Positions 1 through 12,273 are shown, counted from the stretch's first letter. The stretch: DNA of 64,000 nt from Ligustrum vulgare (GCA_963555705.1 OY743170.1:13679096-13743095), one strand, 5' to 3'. A program made the numbers and translations. Notes: generated by a model from the letters alone, not told the origin.

Positions 1-1317
1 AGTTTTACCGATTTGCTTTGCAAACATTCTATTGACCAGTCTCTGGTAGGTGGCTTCTGCATTCTTCAACCCGAATGGCATCATCTTGTAACAGTACAGG
101 CCCCTATCTGTAATGAATGATGTGTGCTCTTCATCTGGGCCGTACATGGGAATCTGGTTGTAGCCTGAATAGGCATCCATGAAGCTTAACAGCTCATGCC
201 CGGCTGTGGCGTCCACCATTTGATCTATGCGTGGAAGTGGAAAACAATCTTTTGGGCAAGCTCTGTTCAGGTCTGTGAAATATATACAGAGTCTCCAGGA
301 TTTATTGTTCTTCCGTACGAGGACTGGATTGGACACCCATTCTGGATACCTGGCCTCCCGTATAAATCCATTCCCCAGTAACTTCAGGATCTCATTTGCG
401 AGAGCTTCGTACCTTTCCCCGTTTAGCGGACAGCGTTTCTGTCTTTTCGGTTTCGCTCCATGATCAATGTTGAGCTTGTGACAGGACAGATGCTTTGGTA
501 TCCCCTCCATGTCGGCATGAGTCCAAGTAAAAACATCTTTATTTTTTCTCAAAAAGTTTACAAGTTCAAATCTCACCGGCTCCTGAAGGTCTTTCCCAAT
601 TTTCAACTGCAAATCAGGCTTGTCTGGGTCCACGGTTATCAATGTCAAGTCCTCCACTGGCCCAGTCTTGGTTTCATTTTGGTCCATGCGGGGATCCAAT
701 GTTTGGATCTCTTCAACCGGGTCTTTCATCTGGACCACCTCCACTTGCCGTGCCTGGCGTGGGCAGTAACTAAGATTGCATTCTCGGGCCATTCTCTGAT
801 CTCCCTTTACTACTCCTACCCCATTGGAAGTGGGAAACTTCATCACATAGTGGTATATTGAGGTGGCAGCCTTCAGTTCGTGTAAAATAGGCCTTCCTAG
901 GATTGCATTATAGTTGGACGGTATGTTAGCTACGACAAAGTCTGCTATTACTCGTCTAGTGCATGGAGGGGTCCCCAGTTCTATCATCAGTGCAATCTGA
1001 CCTAGCGGTGTGATGTAGTCTCCAGTGAAACCTTGTAGTTTCGTTGTGTAAGGACTTAGGTGTCGTTCTTCCACTCCCATTTGGAGGCAGGTCTTCCAGT
1101 ATAAGATGTTCACAGCGCTCCCGTTATCCACCAAGGTACGATGTATTTTCACCCCCGATACCGGAATGGTTATGATCAAGGCATCCGCGTGTGGTTGAAG
1201 GACTCCTTCAGCATCTCTTTCATCAAAACTGAAAGATTCATCCTCTTTGACAAGTATCGGCGCCCTTGTGGATAGAATCTGATAGCTATTCCGAGCATCC
1301 CTGATGTACTGACGCCT
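1..1317 (-). CDS. Ty3/gypsy Pol, protease and N-terminal reverse transcriptase (cut by window edge)
   Basis: The minus strand is open for 439 codons, from just after a TAG at 1320 to the window edge. Near the start is an aspartic-protease core (DNGSAVNILY, about residues 61-70), followed by the conserved LGRPILHEL block. The RT N-terminal part then follows: YPEWVSNPVLVRKNNKSWR, the CxxFTDLNRACPKD block, FMDAYSGYNQI (motif A with the first catalytic Asp) and MMPFGLKNAEATYQR. The catalytic YxDD, RNase H and integrase would lie left of the window. Protease and RT are in one frame that differs from the gag frame upstream. The motifs are typical of the plant Tat/Athila side of Ty3/gypsy (family knowledge). 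There is no lesion within the visible part. Confidence 0.92.
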
Positions 1318-1352
1318 CTACCTTTTGGATCCTTCTTGGCTTTGGCTTCCGC

Positions 1353-2987
1353 CTACCAGATTTCAGCCGTAGGTATGTCCCCGATTTCCAGTTGACCCTG
1401 CTTCTCTTGATCCTTTTGAGACTTTCCTGTATACTCCTTCAGATGACTTGCCTTAATCAATTTTTCGAGCTCTATCCTCAAGTCTTTACAGTAATCCGTG
1501 TCATGACCCGCCGATCGGTGGTACCTGCAGTACCTGGACTGATTAAGTTCGGATGAGCTGGTTCTCAACGGCCGGAGCTGCGGTAGCAAGTTCCGATCCT
1601 TAATGCTCATGAATATGGTCTCAGGTCTGGCTTTCTGGAGGTCTACTGGTGTAGGAGCTGATAAATGGGGGCGAAAACTCCCGAGACCCCGAAAGTCTTG
1701 TTTCTTTTCCTGGATGTACCTGTCTCCCTTCTGCGCTTCCTTCTCCTTCCCTTTAGATCTTTCTTGATCTTTTGCTTCTCCCTTGTCTTCCCTCCTGCTG
1801 GCTTTCGCCTCTTCAGCTCCAATGGCTATGTCTGCTCTTGTAAAAAATTCTCGAAAGGTCCTTGGCCCCTCTTCGTGTACTGTCCACCAGAACCGGGATT
1901 CCGGCCATAGGCCCGATGCTACTGCCATAAGGAGCGCGTCGTCTGACACTTTGTCCGTATCCATGATTTGTTTGTTGAACCGGTCTAGATAACTCTTCAA
2001 CGACTCAGTTCTTCCTTGCTTGATGGTTACCAGCTGTTCCTTGGGGGTAGTCCTTGTCTTTGCAGCCATGAAGTTATAGAGGAACTGAGAAGACAGATCT
2101 TTCCAATTTGATATGGAGTGGTCTGGTAGAGTACGTAACCACCTCTGAGCCTTGTCCCCTAGAGTGAGGGGAAAAGTTCTACACATGATGGCATCGCTCA
2201 CACCTTGTAATTCCATCCAGGAAACATATCGGTCTATATGGGCCACTGGGTCAGTAGTCCCATCATAGCTGGGTATCTGCGGAACCTTGATCTTGCTAGG
2301 TAACGTCTCTTTCAGGATCTCTTTTGAAAATGGGGTGATCCTGGAGGTCGTATACTTGTCATCCTGGCCGTCCTTTTTCTGTTGGTCCTCCAGATCACTG
2401 AGTTGCTTCCTCAGCGCGTTGAGTTCTTCCCGGTTTCCTCTTTCATCATAGGATGGATCACTGAGATTCAAAGTGGATGCGTTCTTGGTTGGAGCTTTGA
2501 AGTTCCTACCTCGAGTCTGTGTGGGCTCATTATATGGGCTACGTGCGGATCTTTCCGAGTAGTTCGACGTTGCAAGTTTTCTGCTTATTCCCAGTGTTGG
2601 GCCCTCCCTTGCGGGGGCCGTGCGATCCGGGCCTAATCTGCTGAACAGGCTGTTTGTCCTTTTAGGTGATTCCCTACGTGGAGTGCGGGAATTGCTCTCT
2701 CCAGAAGAACTTTCAGACCTGTCGGGCATATAGTTGAGCTTTCAGCGGACTCGTTGGTTACCGGGGGGGTGATGAGGTGGTAACGGAATAGTATAAGAAG
2801 CCTGAATGTTCCCCGGTGGTTGATGTTGCATCTTTTCTACTGCTTGTGTCAAATTCCGCAATTGACGCATTACCTCAACCATTTGGGAGTCTGAGCAAGG
2901 CCTGACTTCCGGGTCGGCCTCCATCCTTGTACCCCCCTGCGCATCCGGTTTCTTTCCATGGTTGCTTCCTGAACCTCGTTCATCCAT
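1353..2987 (-). pseudogene. Ty3/gypsy gag with one in-frame stop
   Basis: The coat-like Gag of the retroelement is split into two segments in the same frame: 81 codons (2987-2745), a TGA at 2744-2742, then 458 aa read from a Met at 2729. The retrotransposon-gag domain lies about residues 160-290 of the second part (DRYVSWMELQGVSDAIMCR, FPLTLGDKAQRWLRTLP, a YLDRFNKQI block and FREFFTRADIAIGAEEA). A charged KDQERSKGKEKEAQKGD-type linker follows, then CRYHRSAGHDTDYCKDLR, which is a plant gag Cys/His cluster. The upstream piece has a short coiled-coil-like segment (MVEVMRQLRNLTQAVEKMQ). The spacing and shared frame argue that both were one protein before the TGA arose. Only four codons separate the stop from the internal Met, so the internal start could still give a near-complete Gag. 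Confidence 0.88.
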
Positions 2988-3061
2988 GTTACCTAAAGAG
3001 AGAGGATGTGAAGTATTTGAATGAGCTGGTGTAATGGACTGCTATTCTATCACAAAGAGGG

Positions 3062-3078
3062 CCCTCCTTCTAGCGCCA
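3062..3078 (-). promoter_or_regulatory. primer binding site of the Ty3/gypsy element
   Basis: Read on the minus strand, TGGCGCTAGAAGGAGGG follows the LTR end after a two-base spacer (AT). A TGGCGC start complements a tRNA 3' CCA end, as expected for a reverse-transcription primer site. The cognate tRNA was not identified. Confidence 0.75.
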
Positions 3079-3344
3079 ATTGTTGACGGTTGAAATATGA
3101 AATATTCCAAGTCAGCAAGAAATAAGTGGATGTTAGTTATGTAATCGAAAATTATATGTGAAAGAGGTGGACCTCAGGTCGTAATGGATGACCTGGACTC
3201 CACGTAGGTAATAAAAGATGGTTTGTAAGAGGTGGATCCCAGATCGTGTGAATGACCTGGACTCCACGTATGATTTCTTGTATAAATATAGTATTGGCTT
3301 TGAATAGCCAAAGTTGTCCTCCCCTTTGTGAGCTACCCTCTCCT

Positions 3345-3354
3345 ATATTTATAG
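3345..3354 (-). promoter_or_regulatory. TATA box of the 5' LTR
   Basis: On the minus strand CTATAAATAT lies about 270 bp before the LTR inner end, which suits a U3/R promoter with transcription starting roughly 30 bases on. Confidence 0.65.
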
Positions 3355-3537
3355 GGAGAATGGGGTGAGCTGGCTATTACAATACCTGACTATCTGACAT
3401 AAGTACATAACTGAACTATTTGAGTTCTTACTTAACGTAAGGTAGTTGAGTTACACTTAATCTAACTACCATTATGTCTGAATAACTGTCTTAACTAACG
3501 TGTAAGAAGGTAGTTGGTCTTGCTTCGACTGAACAGT

Positions 3538-3753
3538 TATCGACCTCAGTGGACCACATCGGAAATATCTTTGACAATCGACCTCACTGGACCACATCGG
3601 AAAATATCTTTGACAACCGACCTCAGTGGACCACATCGGAAATATCTTTGACAACCGACCTCAGTGGACCACATCGGAAATATCTTTGACAACCGACCTC
3701 ACTGGACCACATCGGAAATATCTTTGACAACCGACCTCACTGGACCACATCGG
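3538..3753 (-). repeat. six 38-bp tandem repeats in LTR U3
   Basis: The unit, built on CGACCTCAGTGGACCACATC followed by GGAAATATCTTTGACA, is repeated about six times with a G/C alternation (cagtgg/cactgg) and one extra A in copy 2. It lies about 190-400 bp upstream of the TATA box on the element's strand, where LTR enhancers usually sit. An enhancer role is inferred only. Confidence 0.85.
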
Positions 3754-4199
3754 AATCGTGTCACTTAATTCATCTGCAACCTCCAAAGCATGTTATAATA
3801 GTATCCGACCTGACATTATCAGTTCGGATATCATTACAGTTCAGACCTGTATTGGACTTTTCAGCTGACGTCGTCACATCGTCACTAAAATTGGACTACT
3901 TATCAACAAGTTCCATTTCAATATAAGTTCTTTGAAGAGAAATCATGCGTCGTCTTTAATGCTGATCATGGATTCTGGGAACTGGAATTTCTTTTAGAGA
4001 TTATACCGGAAACTTAAATCTTAAAAACTTGAATTAGGTGGTACATATCAGATTATTTTTAAGGATATGGACAAAGTTCAAAATTGTATATAATGCGGGG
4101 TTAAAAGCTGAAGTGTGTTTAGGGGGATGGTGAATGGATCAATTTTCTCTTTTGTGAATTTCATACTTCTAAACCTGAAGAAAGAAGTGGACTAACTTA

Positions 4200-4444
4200 T
4201 TTTGAAAATGGCCGGAACAATCTATCTCCAATGTTAGCATTTCTCAAATATAAGATGATATCTCTACCAAATTTGAGCAATACCTAAGAATTAGGTGCTC
4301 GAGAGTAGGAAAATGGGTATTGTGGGTTCTCAATGTTATCTTTTGAGACTTGACGACAAATTGATGTGGAACCAACTTTCCAAACAGAGAAATTTCAAAG
4401 TTTCTAGTTTCTGGAGATGAATGGTTGCGAGTTAGATAACTCAA
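4200..4444 (-). pseudogene. NLR resistance gene fragment, C-terminal LRR
   Basis: The minus frame reads FPTLEHLILRYCSNLVEISS, then a stop and EMLTLEID in the same frame. This resembles the last leucine-rich repeat of R1-type NLRs, where an FPxLxxLxLxxCxxLxEIPxxIGxIPTLxxIE pattern is usual (family knowledge). The stop replaces the Gly after the Ile (SYI-stop-EML). No NB-ARC or coiled-coil part is visible nearby, and the Ty3/gypsy LTR begins just to the left. It is a small relic, not a gene. Confidence 0.55.
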
Positions 4445-4480
4445 AACACAAATTTAATCGACGACTTTGAGATGCCGTAT

Positions 4481-5110
4481 TCAATCTGAATCTTGAAACT
4501 GCAAATCTTGAATCCCTAAAAGTGACTTTAATTCTCCTATATCTACTGGGATTGAACCATTAAATTTTTTTGTTGAGAAAACAAGATCCAGTTCAAGGGT
4601 GAATTTCTTACCCAAAAATTCCTTCCCAACACTACCATTTTCCATTGTCCATACTTGACATGTTTTTCTGGGATCTGATAAAACTTGTGCTACCAAAGCA
4701 AAAGTTTCCTTCCAATTCATAGCATTAAAATCATACTTTTGTCCAAGTAAAGAATCGGGCAAACAAACCAACTGTAGTACATCTGCCTTCATGTCAAATG
4801 AAGCAACTAGAGTTATGCCATCATTCCCAGACCACCCTGAGCAAAAAAGTAAGCAAAACCCCTTCACTATCACATCAGAACAATATGTGATAAGGCAAGA
4901 TTTGCGATCAACATTAATATCCTTCCATGAATCTAAATTGGCTGACCTCGCCATACCTCTTCCCACTTTACAAATTCCCCATAAATTTCAATCTGAGTTC
5001 ACAATATCTATCGATGGTTTGGTATGGCGTGACATCTTACCCTTGCTGGAGCCGGAGATTGTGGTGCATTTTAAGATTTCTATAACAAAGTTTATGGAGC
5101 TTGATCTTTG
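4481..5110 (-). pseudogene. F-box-associated (FBA) domain fragment
   Basis: A 161-aa open stretch (4966-4481) contains WKDINVDRKS, VIVKGFCLLFCSGW, VASFDMKADVLQLVCLPDSL and CQVWTMENGSVGKEFLGKKF. This order matches the FBA domain of plant F-box proteins: Trp-containing strands, a xxKGxxxW-like turn, a SFD..xE xxxLP block and a xxVWxM block. Upstream to about 5110 the same frame continues but is broken by a TGA near 5001. No F-box motif (LPxDLLxEIL) is seen. It lies beside the NLR relic on the same strand; both families expand and decay rapidly in plants. Confidence 0.5.
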
Positions 5111-6124
5111 ACGTGAAATAAATATGATGATATAATGCAAAAATCACTTACGGATCTTGATAGATATGGAGAATCATAGTCATCATTCTTCAAAATCATG
5201 AAATTACATGAAAAATTTTTGGAAGTAAAACGTGGATACTTTCCATAAATATAAGGGAGTGTGGTGATTACAATGTAATCATAAATACTATAATGTTCAA
5301 GTAATTTTAGTAATAATTTTTTCAATATGTCAATTTTGAAAATGTTTTTTAAATGAGTTGAGTGGTGTAATTTCCACTTTTTATAACGGGCATGGCCCAG
5401 TCTATTTAAAACTCTTTAAGGGTATACTTGAAAGTTTTCTTTCCACTAAATTTAAAGATGATATTAGTTCTTTCACCACCCCGTTGTATTTCTTGAAAAT
5501 AAAACACTTGTAGAGATCTTATAAATCTTCAAAAAAAAAACCCCTTTGTTTTCTTGGCTTAAACAGATCTTGAAAGGAAGAAAAGTTTACATCTTGTTGT
5601 GGTTTGAAGTTGCTGTGGTGATTATGACGGTGGAGGACAGGAGGAGGTGAGGGAAGCGGCGGAGGTGGAAGAGATGGTGCTCAGTTCAAATTTCTTCCTC
5701 ATTTACACAAACAATAAAATAGAGAGAGGGGCTGGAATTAGGGGAGAAATTTGAATATTAGAATTTTTTTTTTCCTTTTTAAATTGGGTGATGTTTCACT
5801 TAATTATTTATATGGACATGGCATATATCAAATTAATTAGTTGTGATTGTCAAATATCTAATTGTGTGTATTTAGATTGGGTTTTGGCCTAAATATCTCC
5901 TGAATTATGCCCAGCACAATATACTATATTGATTAATGTATTTTTCATTTTAAAAAAATAAAAATTGATATTTACCATCTAATTCAAATTTTAAAGATTT
6001 CATTTTTATCATCTTTAACAGAATTCGAGAAGATCGCTCTTTATTTATTTAGTATTAAAAAAAAGAAGAAGAAGAAGAAGAAGAAGAAAAACTACTCCGT
6101 CCTTTAATAATCTACATTTATTTA
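5111..6124. other. intergenic AT-rich DNA, no gene seen
   Basis: Mostly low-complexity AT. A short GC-richer patch at 5580-5690 could be an old 5' exon or UTR on the minus strand, but no motif is recognisable. A GAA trinucleotide run is at 6064-6087. Confidence 0.4.
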
Positions 6125-6146
6125 TCTACATCTACATCTACAATAT

Positions 6147-7270
6147 CTAAAAAGGATGGATGGAGGAGAATTTTTGAATACCTATTTTACCACTATATAT
6201 TTAGTTATATACTCAATATACCCTTACATAAAAAAGGATGGATGAAGGAGAATATTTTAAATACCTATTTTACCCCTATATATTTAGTTATATACTCAAT
6301 ATACTCTTATAATAACATTAAATAATTTATTAAATTAATTAATTTATTGTTAAGAATTACATTTTTATAATGTAATTTTATATTATTATACTATTTTATT
6401 TATTTTCTTTTAAATAAAAAGGATGGATGAAGGAGAATATTTTGAATACCTATTTTACCCCTATATATTTAGTTATATACTCAAAATACACTTACCCCTA
6501 TTTAATAACATTAAATAATTTATTAAATTAATTAATTTGTTGTAAGAATTACATTTTTATAATGGAATTTCATATTATTATACTATTTTATTTATTTGCT
6601 TTTAAATAAAAATGATGGATAGAGGAGAATCTTTTGAATACCTATTTTATCCCTATATATTTAGTTATATACTCAATATACCCTTACCCCTATTTAATAA
6701 TATTAAATAATTTACTACATTAATTAATTTATTGTTAAGAATTACATTTTTATAATGTAATTTCATATTATTATACTATTTCATTTATTTGCTTTTAAAT
6801 TAACTTACTATCAACAGTTTACGATGTTGTAATAAAATTTCATATTAGTATTCTTACGTTATTAAACTTTTTATTTATTATCTACAATATCTAAAAATGG
6901 TGGACGAAAGAGAATCTTTTGAATACCTATTTTACCCCTATATATTTAGTTATATACTTAATATACCCTTACCCTTATTTAATAACATTAAATAATTTAT
7001 TACATTAATTAATTTATTTTTAAGAATTACATTTTTCTAATGTAATTTCATATTATTATAATATTTCATTTATTTGATAATAAATTAACTTACTATTTAT
7101 GATGTTGTAATAAAATTTCATATTATTATTCTTAGATTATTACATTTTTTATTTATTAACATTAGATAATTTATTATATTAATTTATTTATTGTTAAGAA
7201 TTACATTTTTATAATGTAATTTCATATTATTGTTCTTACATTATTACACTTTTTATTTATTTAGTATTAA
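6147..7270 (+). repeat. tandem array of about 190-bp AT-rich units
   Basis: Units begin with AAAAAGGATGGATGAAGGAG-like sequence near 6151, 6230, 6415, 6606 and 6892. They then run through TTTACCCCTATATATTTAGT and a TTGTTAAGAATTACATTTTT block. Copies vary in length; later ones gain a GATGTTGTAATAAAATTTCA extension. They lie just inside the inferred Helitron 5' end, where Helitrons often carry tandem arrays. Confidence 0.8.
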
Positions 7271-7454
7271 AAAAAAAAAAAAAAAAACTATTCCGTCATT
7301 TAATGAATATTATTAGAATATAATATATTAATATAATATTTAAAATACTACATCCAAAATTTAAAAAATTGAATCGTCTACTCAAATTTCAGAATTTATA
7401 TTGCATATATACTATATTATGAATATAACACTACAACAAAAATAGCCTAGACAA

Positions 7455-7800
7455 CGCACAAAAAATGTTGCAAAAGACCTTTTTGCAGCGTTCGTGTACA
7501 TGTTGCAAATCGAAGTGTTGCCTAGAAGAAAAGGATACAGCAACGATCATTGCGTGTTGCAAAATGATGGATTGTGCGTTGCAGTAGACCTTTGACAGCG
7601 TTCACTGCGCGTTGCCGTTGATACTTTTGACAACGTTCTTTGAATGTTGCGGTAGACCTTTAACAACGTTCTTTACGTGTTTCGGTTGATACTTTTGGCA
7701 ACACTCATTGCGCGTTGTCGTTGATACTTTTGGCAACACTCTTTGCGCATTCCCGTTGATACTTTTGATAACACTCATTGTACGTTGCCGTTTATCTTTA
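7455..7800. repeat. left subterminal repeats of the CACTA element
   Basis: At least ten copies of a roughly 30-bp unit of the type GTTGCCGTTGATACTTTTG plus GCAACACTC, with diverged variants. The matching right array is at 10885-11165 (TGCAACG..CGTTGCAAAAG). Confidence 0.8.
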
Positions 7801-7804
7801 AATT

Positions 7805-7827
7805 TTTTTTTTTTTTTTTTTTTTTTG

Positions 7828-7882
<55 letters not shown>
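7805..7882. repeat. poly-T and (AT)n microsatellite
   Basis: A run of about 22 T is followed, after a short spacer, by about 28 AT dinucleotides to 7882. It lies inside the CACTA left side. Confidence 0.95.
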
Positions 7883-7885
<3 letters not shown>

Positions 7886-9734
7886 TAATTCAAAGAATAT
7901 GAAACAAGTGTGCTATAAAAATAAATCAACTACTCAAAATAAAATGTAAGCATTTTAAACAAAATTATACCACATATATTTTAATACAAAACAAAAAATA
8001 CGATACTTTGTTCTCCTACATTTAAACAAAATCTGCAATAGAGGTTTTTCATCTATTTGATTGCACATCTAAAGTTTAACATTTACTATCCCTCCAAATT
8101 GCAACAATATCTCTAGCACACCAGGAGCCATACAAAAAGGAGCTACCATCACCATTTTCAACACGAATCATCATTGACATAAGTACTTCCCTGACTTCTG
8201 AAGTCTAGCTTGAATTGTGCCCATGGAAAACCATCTTGTGATCGACCTACAAAATTGATTTTTACCTGCAAAGACATTATAAAAGTCTAATTATCATGAC
8301 TCCAATTGCATTGAATGCAAAATTGTATAAATAAATTATCCTAATTATTAAAATTATCATTTTCTATTGTAAAACTTTACAGAAATTTGGACAGAGTCTC
8401 CCCCTCTAAATTGGACTTGGCCAACATATAGAGAGATTTAAAAACCACCATAATACTTTGAAACATCAAACTACTCAATCATCATTAAACTACAATCAAA
8501 TCAATCCAAAATCCATCCCAACTCCATGCCAATAATAATCTAGAATCAATACTCATCACAACCAAATCATTTCAAAACTCAATCCGCAACAATAGAAATT
8601 GAAATTCATCTGTAAATAAGTTTTACCTTCATCAAATAAGTCTAACACAGCTTTTAGGCCAAGCAAGAGTACTTCCCATGGCTTCACTTATAAGCAATCA
8701 AAATTCATATGTAGGTCTGTATAAGGTCAAATAACCTTGATAATTGCAGCCATGCGTTGTCCATCATATGCAAATATATTATCCAACTCTAAACAACTCA
8801 AAGATATTATCCATTATATGCACATGTAGATTCAAATTAAGAAATATAATATGGGATATCAGCTCCTAAGAAAGTGTTGATCATAGCCAAAATCAAAATT
8901 CAAAATGTCACATTTTCAAAATCAAATTCAAATGTCATTATCTAAATCAAATGACGCACTAACCTTTCTAGTTTTTGCAGACTTGTAGTTCAGAGTCGTA
9001 CTGGAGTCTAGGGATCAAGTTCAACTCAAGAATTTATCAAGCTCTAGCTGCCTGTTTTGCAAGTTATCCTGACGCAGAACGGAAGTTCTAGGTTTACAAA
9101 CGTAAACCTAATCGATAGATAATTGTAACTCACACGAAAATAATAATCTCGAAAATAGAATAATCTTATTTAGAAACAAAACCGCGTTTAAATAGTTCCC
9201 AAATCCTTAATTTAAGCAAAAATACCAAATTAGACATCCACGAAATTAGAGGAATTAAAACGAAAATTCTAAAAAAAACTGACTCCCCGGTAACATGCCT
9301 TAAACTACGAATTTGAGATTGGAAACGACCTGAACTGGGTGAACCCAAGTTGGAATGCTATAGAGTGCTGAGGGACGTTTATGAAAACATATTATAATAA
9401 GAATTCTGACACTGGTGCAAAAAGTTATGACAGTTTCTTAGGAACGGCTCTTTTACTCAAAAAGTTATGATCCTTTGATTTTCAAGATTTAATTGGATTT
9501 CATAAAGTGAATCAAAATCAAATCCTCACACAAAGTTTATTACATTCTAAGCCTAAAATCACATTCACATAATATTAATATCATTTTTCACAAATCATAT
9601 TCTAAAAAGTAAAATCTAACCCATAATTGAAGCCTAGAATCATATTAGCAAGTCAACACTTTGTTTTCTTTTCAAAATCTCTAATCTGGCCTTGCATATT
9701 CTACGGTCCAACTTTCCTGCCCAAATAATTAAGT

Positions 9735-9860
9735 GACGTTCTGTTTGTAATTTATTTTGTATTTTCTTTTTGGAAAATGTTTTACATTTCCTTTTTTTAT
9801 TTTTCTTTTCAAAGTTGCTGAAAATGCGTTTGGTTTGTCATTTTTGAAAACTCAATATAC
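9735..9860. mobile_element. Harbinger-MITE relic nested in the CACTA element
   Basis: The stretch GTTGCTGAAAATGCGTTTGG and neighbouring T-rich blocks match the reverse complement of the subterminal region of the Harbinger element at 39942-44923 (near 44800-44870). Terminal repeats are not intact here. Confidence 0.5.
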
Positions 9861-12205
9861 TATCCCCATTCTATCCTCATTGAATCACTATTCTATGGGT
9901 ATTCTGTCCACATTCAATCCAAATAGAAGTCATGTGTATTTCTTGTTCTTTATCTTTTCTCTTCCTGTTGATTGGGGAAGCAAATCACAACTAAAATGCA
10001 CTAATAAAACCATTGTCATAATTAAACTAATCAACAACTTAAATCAATATCTACTTCGATGAATAAAATATGAGTATTCTGTATTATTTCCATCTAGTTC
10101 ATTAGAATGGAACGGAAAATCAAATTAATAGTTATTTCAATTTCTAAGATTATAACCAACATCGAATTTCCAGAATCATTTCTTCCTCAAAAGAATGCTA
10201 ATTAAATAAGCATCAGGTAGTAAAAGGCAACAATGAAAACAAAATAAAAATGATTTCCCTCCCTACATTTCCTATATAATCAAACAGAACCCAGAATGAA
10301 AATTTTCATCCTAACCAACATTACCTCATCATTAACAAAATGGTTTACTGAACAAAGAAACAGTATACCGACATACATTTTCAGAGCAACAATTACATAC
10401 AACCTCCTTTGCAAATATCAAATTACACCACTATAATGCAATTTCATTTGTTAAAAACATGTATAAGCAAAAAATAACCAAAAACTATATAAACTGCACG
10501 CGGATCTAAAATCACCATTTCAACCAATTATTCGAAAAAAACATCGCAGTTTCAGAACTGAAAGCGGGTACTATTAATGAATTAAAAGAAGGAATCGAGC
10601 AACTAACCAGAGTGCTTATATGAGTGGAGGTTGTAGAGATTGTTTGCTCACCGAAATCAAATCGCTTTTCCTAGCCCCGGCGATAGGAGTTGATGACGGC
10701 AGTGGCTGAATGGGCTGAAGATGGCGGTGGGCAAATGTTGAAGACGAGGTAAGTACGTAGACTGGTATGGTATCGGGTTGGGGGAAATCAGCTGAGGGAA
10801 TTCGAAGAAATAGGTTTTAATTTTAATTAATTGCAAGTCTAGTCCCTGAATTCTCCTCATTTGTGTAATTAAGTACGGGGACCATTTTGCAACGTGCGTT
10901 GCAAAAGCTCAATCTTTTTGCAACGCTCAATGTGCGTTGCAAAAGAGTACCCTTTCGTAACACGCAACGAACGTTGCAAAAGTCAAGTCTTTTTACAGCG
11001 CACAATGAACGTTATAAAAGACTAGCATTAGCAACATTCACTTGTTGAATGTTGCTAAATTTCAAATAAATGAACTAATAGCAATGTGCAACCACCGAAT
11101 GTTGTGGTCAACCCCCTTTTAGCAACAAGCAACTAACGAATATTGCCGTTTGCATGTTGCAAAAGACTTTTTTTTTTTCTTGTAGTGTAATAACCACGTT
11201 CGTGAATTTCAATTCAAAATACTACAATTCCATTAATTCGTGACTTTTATTTTGTAGGTTACATTAAAAAAAACATTTCAAAAAATTTAATTCACGTTTA
11301 CCTTTCTTTTTTTCTTTTATTATTTGGGTGTTTTTCTCAATATTTTTCAAGTTTTGTAATGATTTATTATTACCGTTTTTTCTTTAAATTTTTTAAGAAA
11401 ATTTTGTTATAATTTTTACTTCATCATTTAGTAAATATTATTATGATTATAAAATAATAATATAATAATCAAAATGTTACATCCAAAATTTCAAAAATTG
11501 GATTGTCTAATAGTTTACAAATTTTTATTCACATTTACATACAATATAATTACTAATACAATTATATTGCATTACATTAATATAAATTAATTTTTGAATT
11601 AATTATACATATGACATTTTATACATAGTGCTTCATTAACTTCCATACTAAATTAATACATAACAATGAGATACTCTAAATCCTTACACAATATCATCAT
11701 TATCAATTAATAATATTAATAACATAATTTGTTACATTAATTTATTACCTAATAATATACAATGTATATTATAATTTAATATTAATATATGCAAATCCTT
11801 CTGATATTGTGGCACAACATGAATTTTTTTAACAAAATACGAGTATGTTGACTACTTCAATGAAAAACTAATTGAATTATTTCATGTAGAAAGTGTAGAA
11901 TTTGTCAGTTTCGATGAAGTAATAGATAATACAAACTAATTTTACCAAAAGGAGCTCCTAAATTACATCGTTGCCAAATGGTATCCCACCAAACAAATTA
12001 ATCTTGAAAATAGACTCTCTACTGATATTTTTCAGGAATCTAGACTCATCCAACGATCTTTGTAATGAGACGAGAATGATTTATCGTGACTTCAAAAGAC
12101 ATATAATCAATGCAGAAATAATCATCGAATAACATGCTGAAAAAATAAGTTTTTCCTTCACGTATCCTATTAATTCTAGTAAATGATGGAGTATATTAAT
12201 TCAAA

Positions 12206-12273
12206 TTTAAGATGAGCAACTTTCAATATGTCTATACTTTAAGATGAGCAACTTTCAATATGTCTATACTTTG
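12206..12273. repeat. 33-bp tandem duplication
   Basis: AAGATGAGCAACTTTCAATA and the following GTCTATACTTT occur twice in direct succession near the 3' end of the Helitron. Confidence 0.9.

Larger units (their letters stand above)
3081..3908 (-). mobile_element. 5' LTR of the Ty3/gypsy element (828 bp)
   Basis: The LTR is bounded by TGTTGA at 3081 and TCAACA ending at 3908, a perfect 6-bp terminal inverted repeat. It abuts the primer binding site on its inner side. The minus-strand orientation is set by gag-pol. It contains a TATA box near 3350, two copies of a GACCTGGACTCCACGTA-type motif around 3190-3270, and six 38-bp tandem repeats in U3. The outer flank (from 3909, agttc) should reappear beyond the 3' LTR outside the window. 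Confidence 0.88.
7429..11187. mobile_element. non-autonomous CACTA (En/Spm) transposon, complete
   Basis: Left terminus CACTACAACAAAAA at 7429; right terminus TTTTTCTTGTAGTG ending 11187. They form a 13-bp inverted repeat with one mismatch. The flanking TAA at 7426-7428 and 11188-11190 is the 3-bp target-site duplication expected of CACTA elements. Subterminal regions (about 7455-7800 and 10885-11165) are packed with GCGTTGC/GCAACG motifs in both orientations, the usual transposase-binding-type arrays. The interior has no transposase or Ulp1 gene. Some exon-like pieces (8100-8270 and 10640-10760, minus strand) could be captured host sequence, but I recognise no protein. It sits inside the Helitron above and contains a Harbinger relic. 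Confidence 0.88.

Noticed and set aside
3538..3753. Regular repeats resembling a CRISPR array
   Set aside because: Units are contiguous with no unique spacers, inside a plant LTR.
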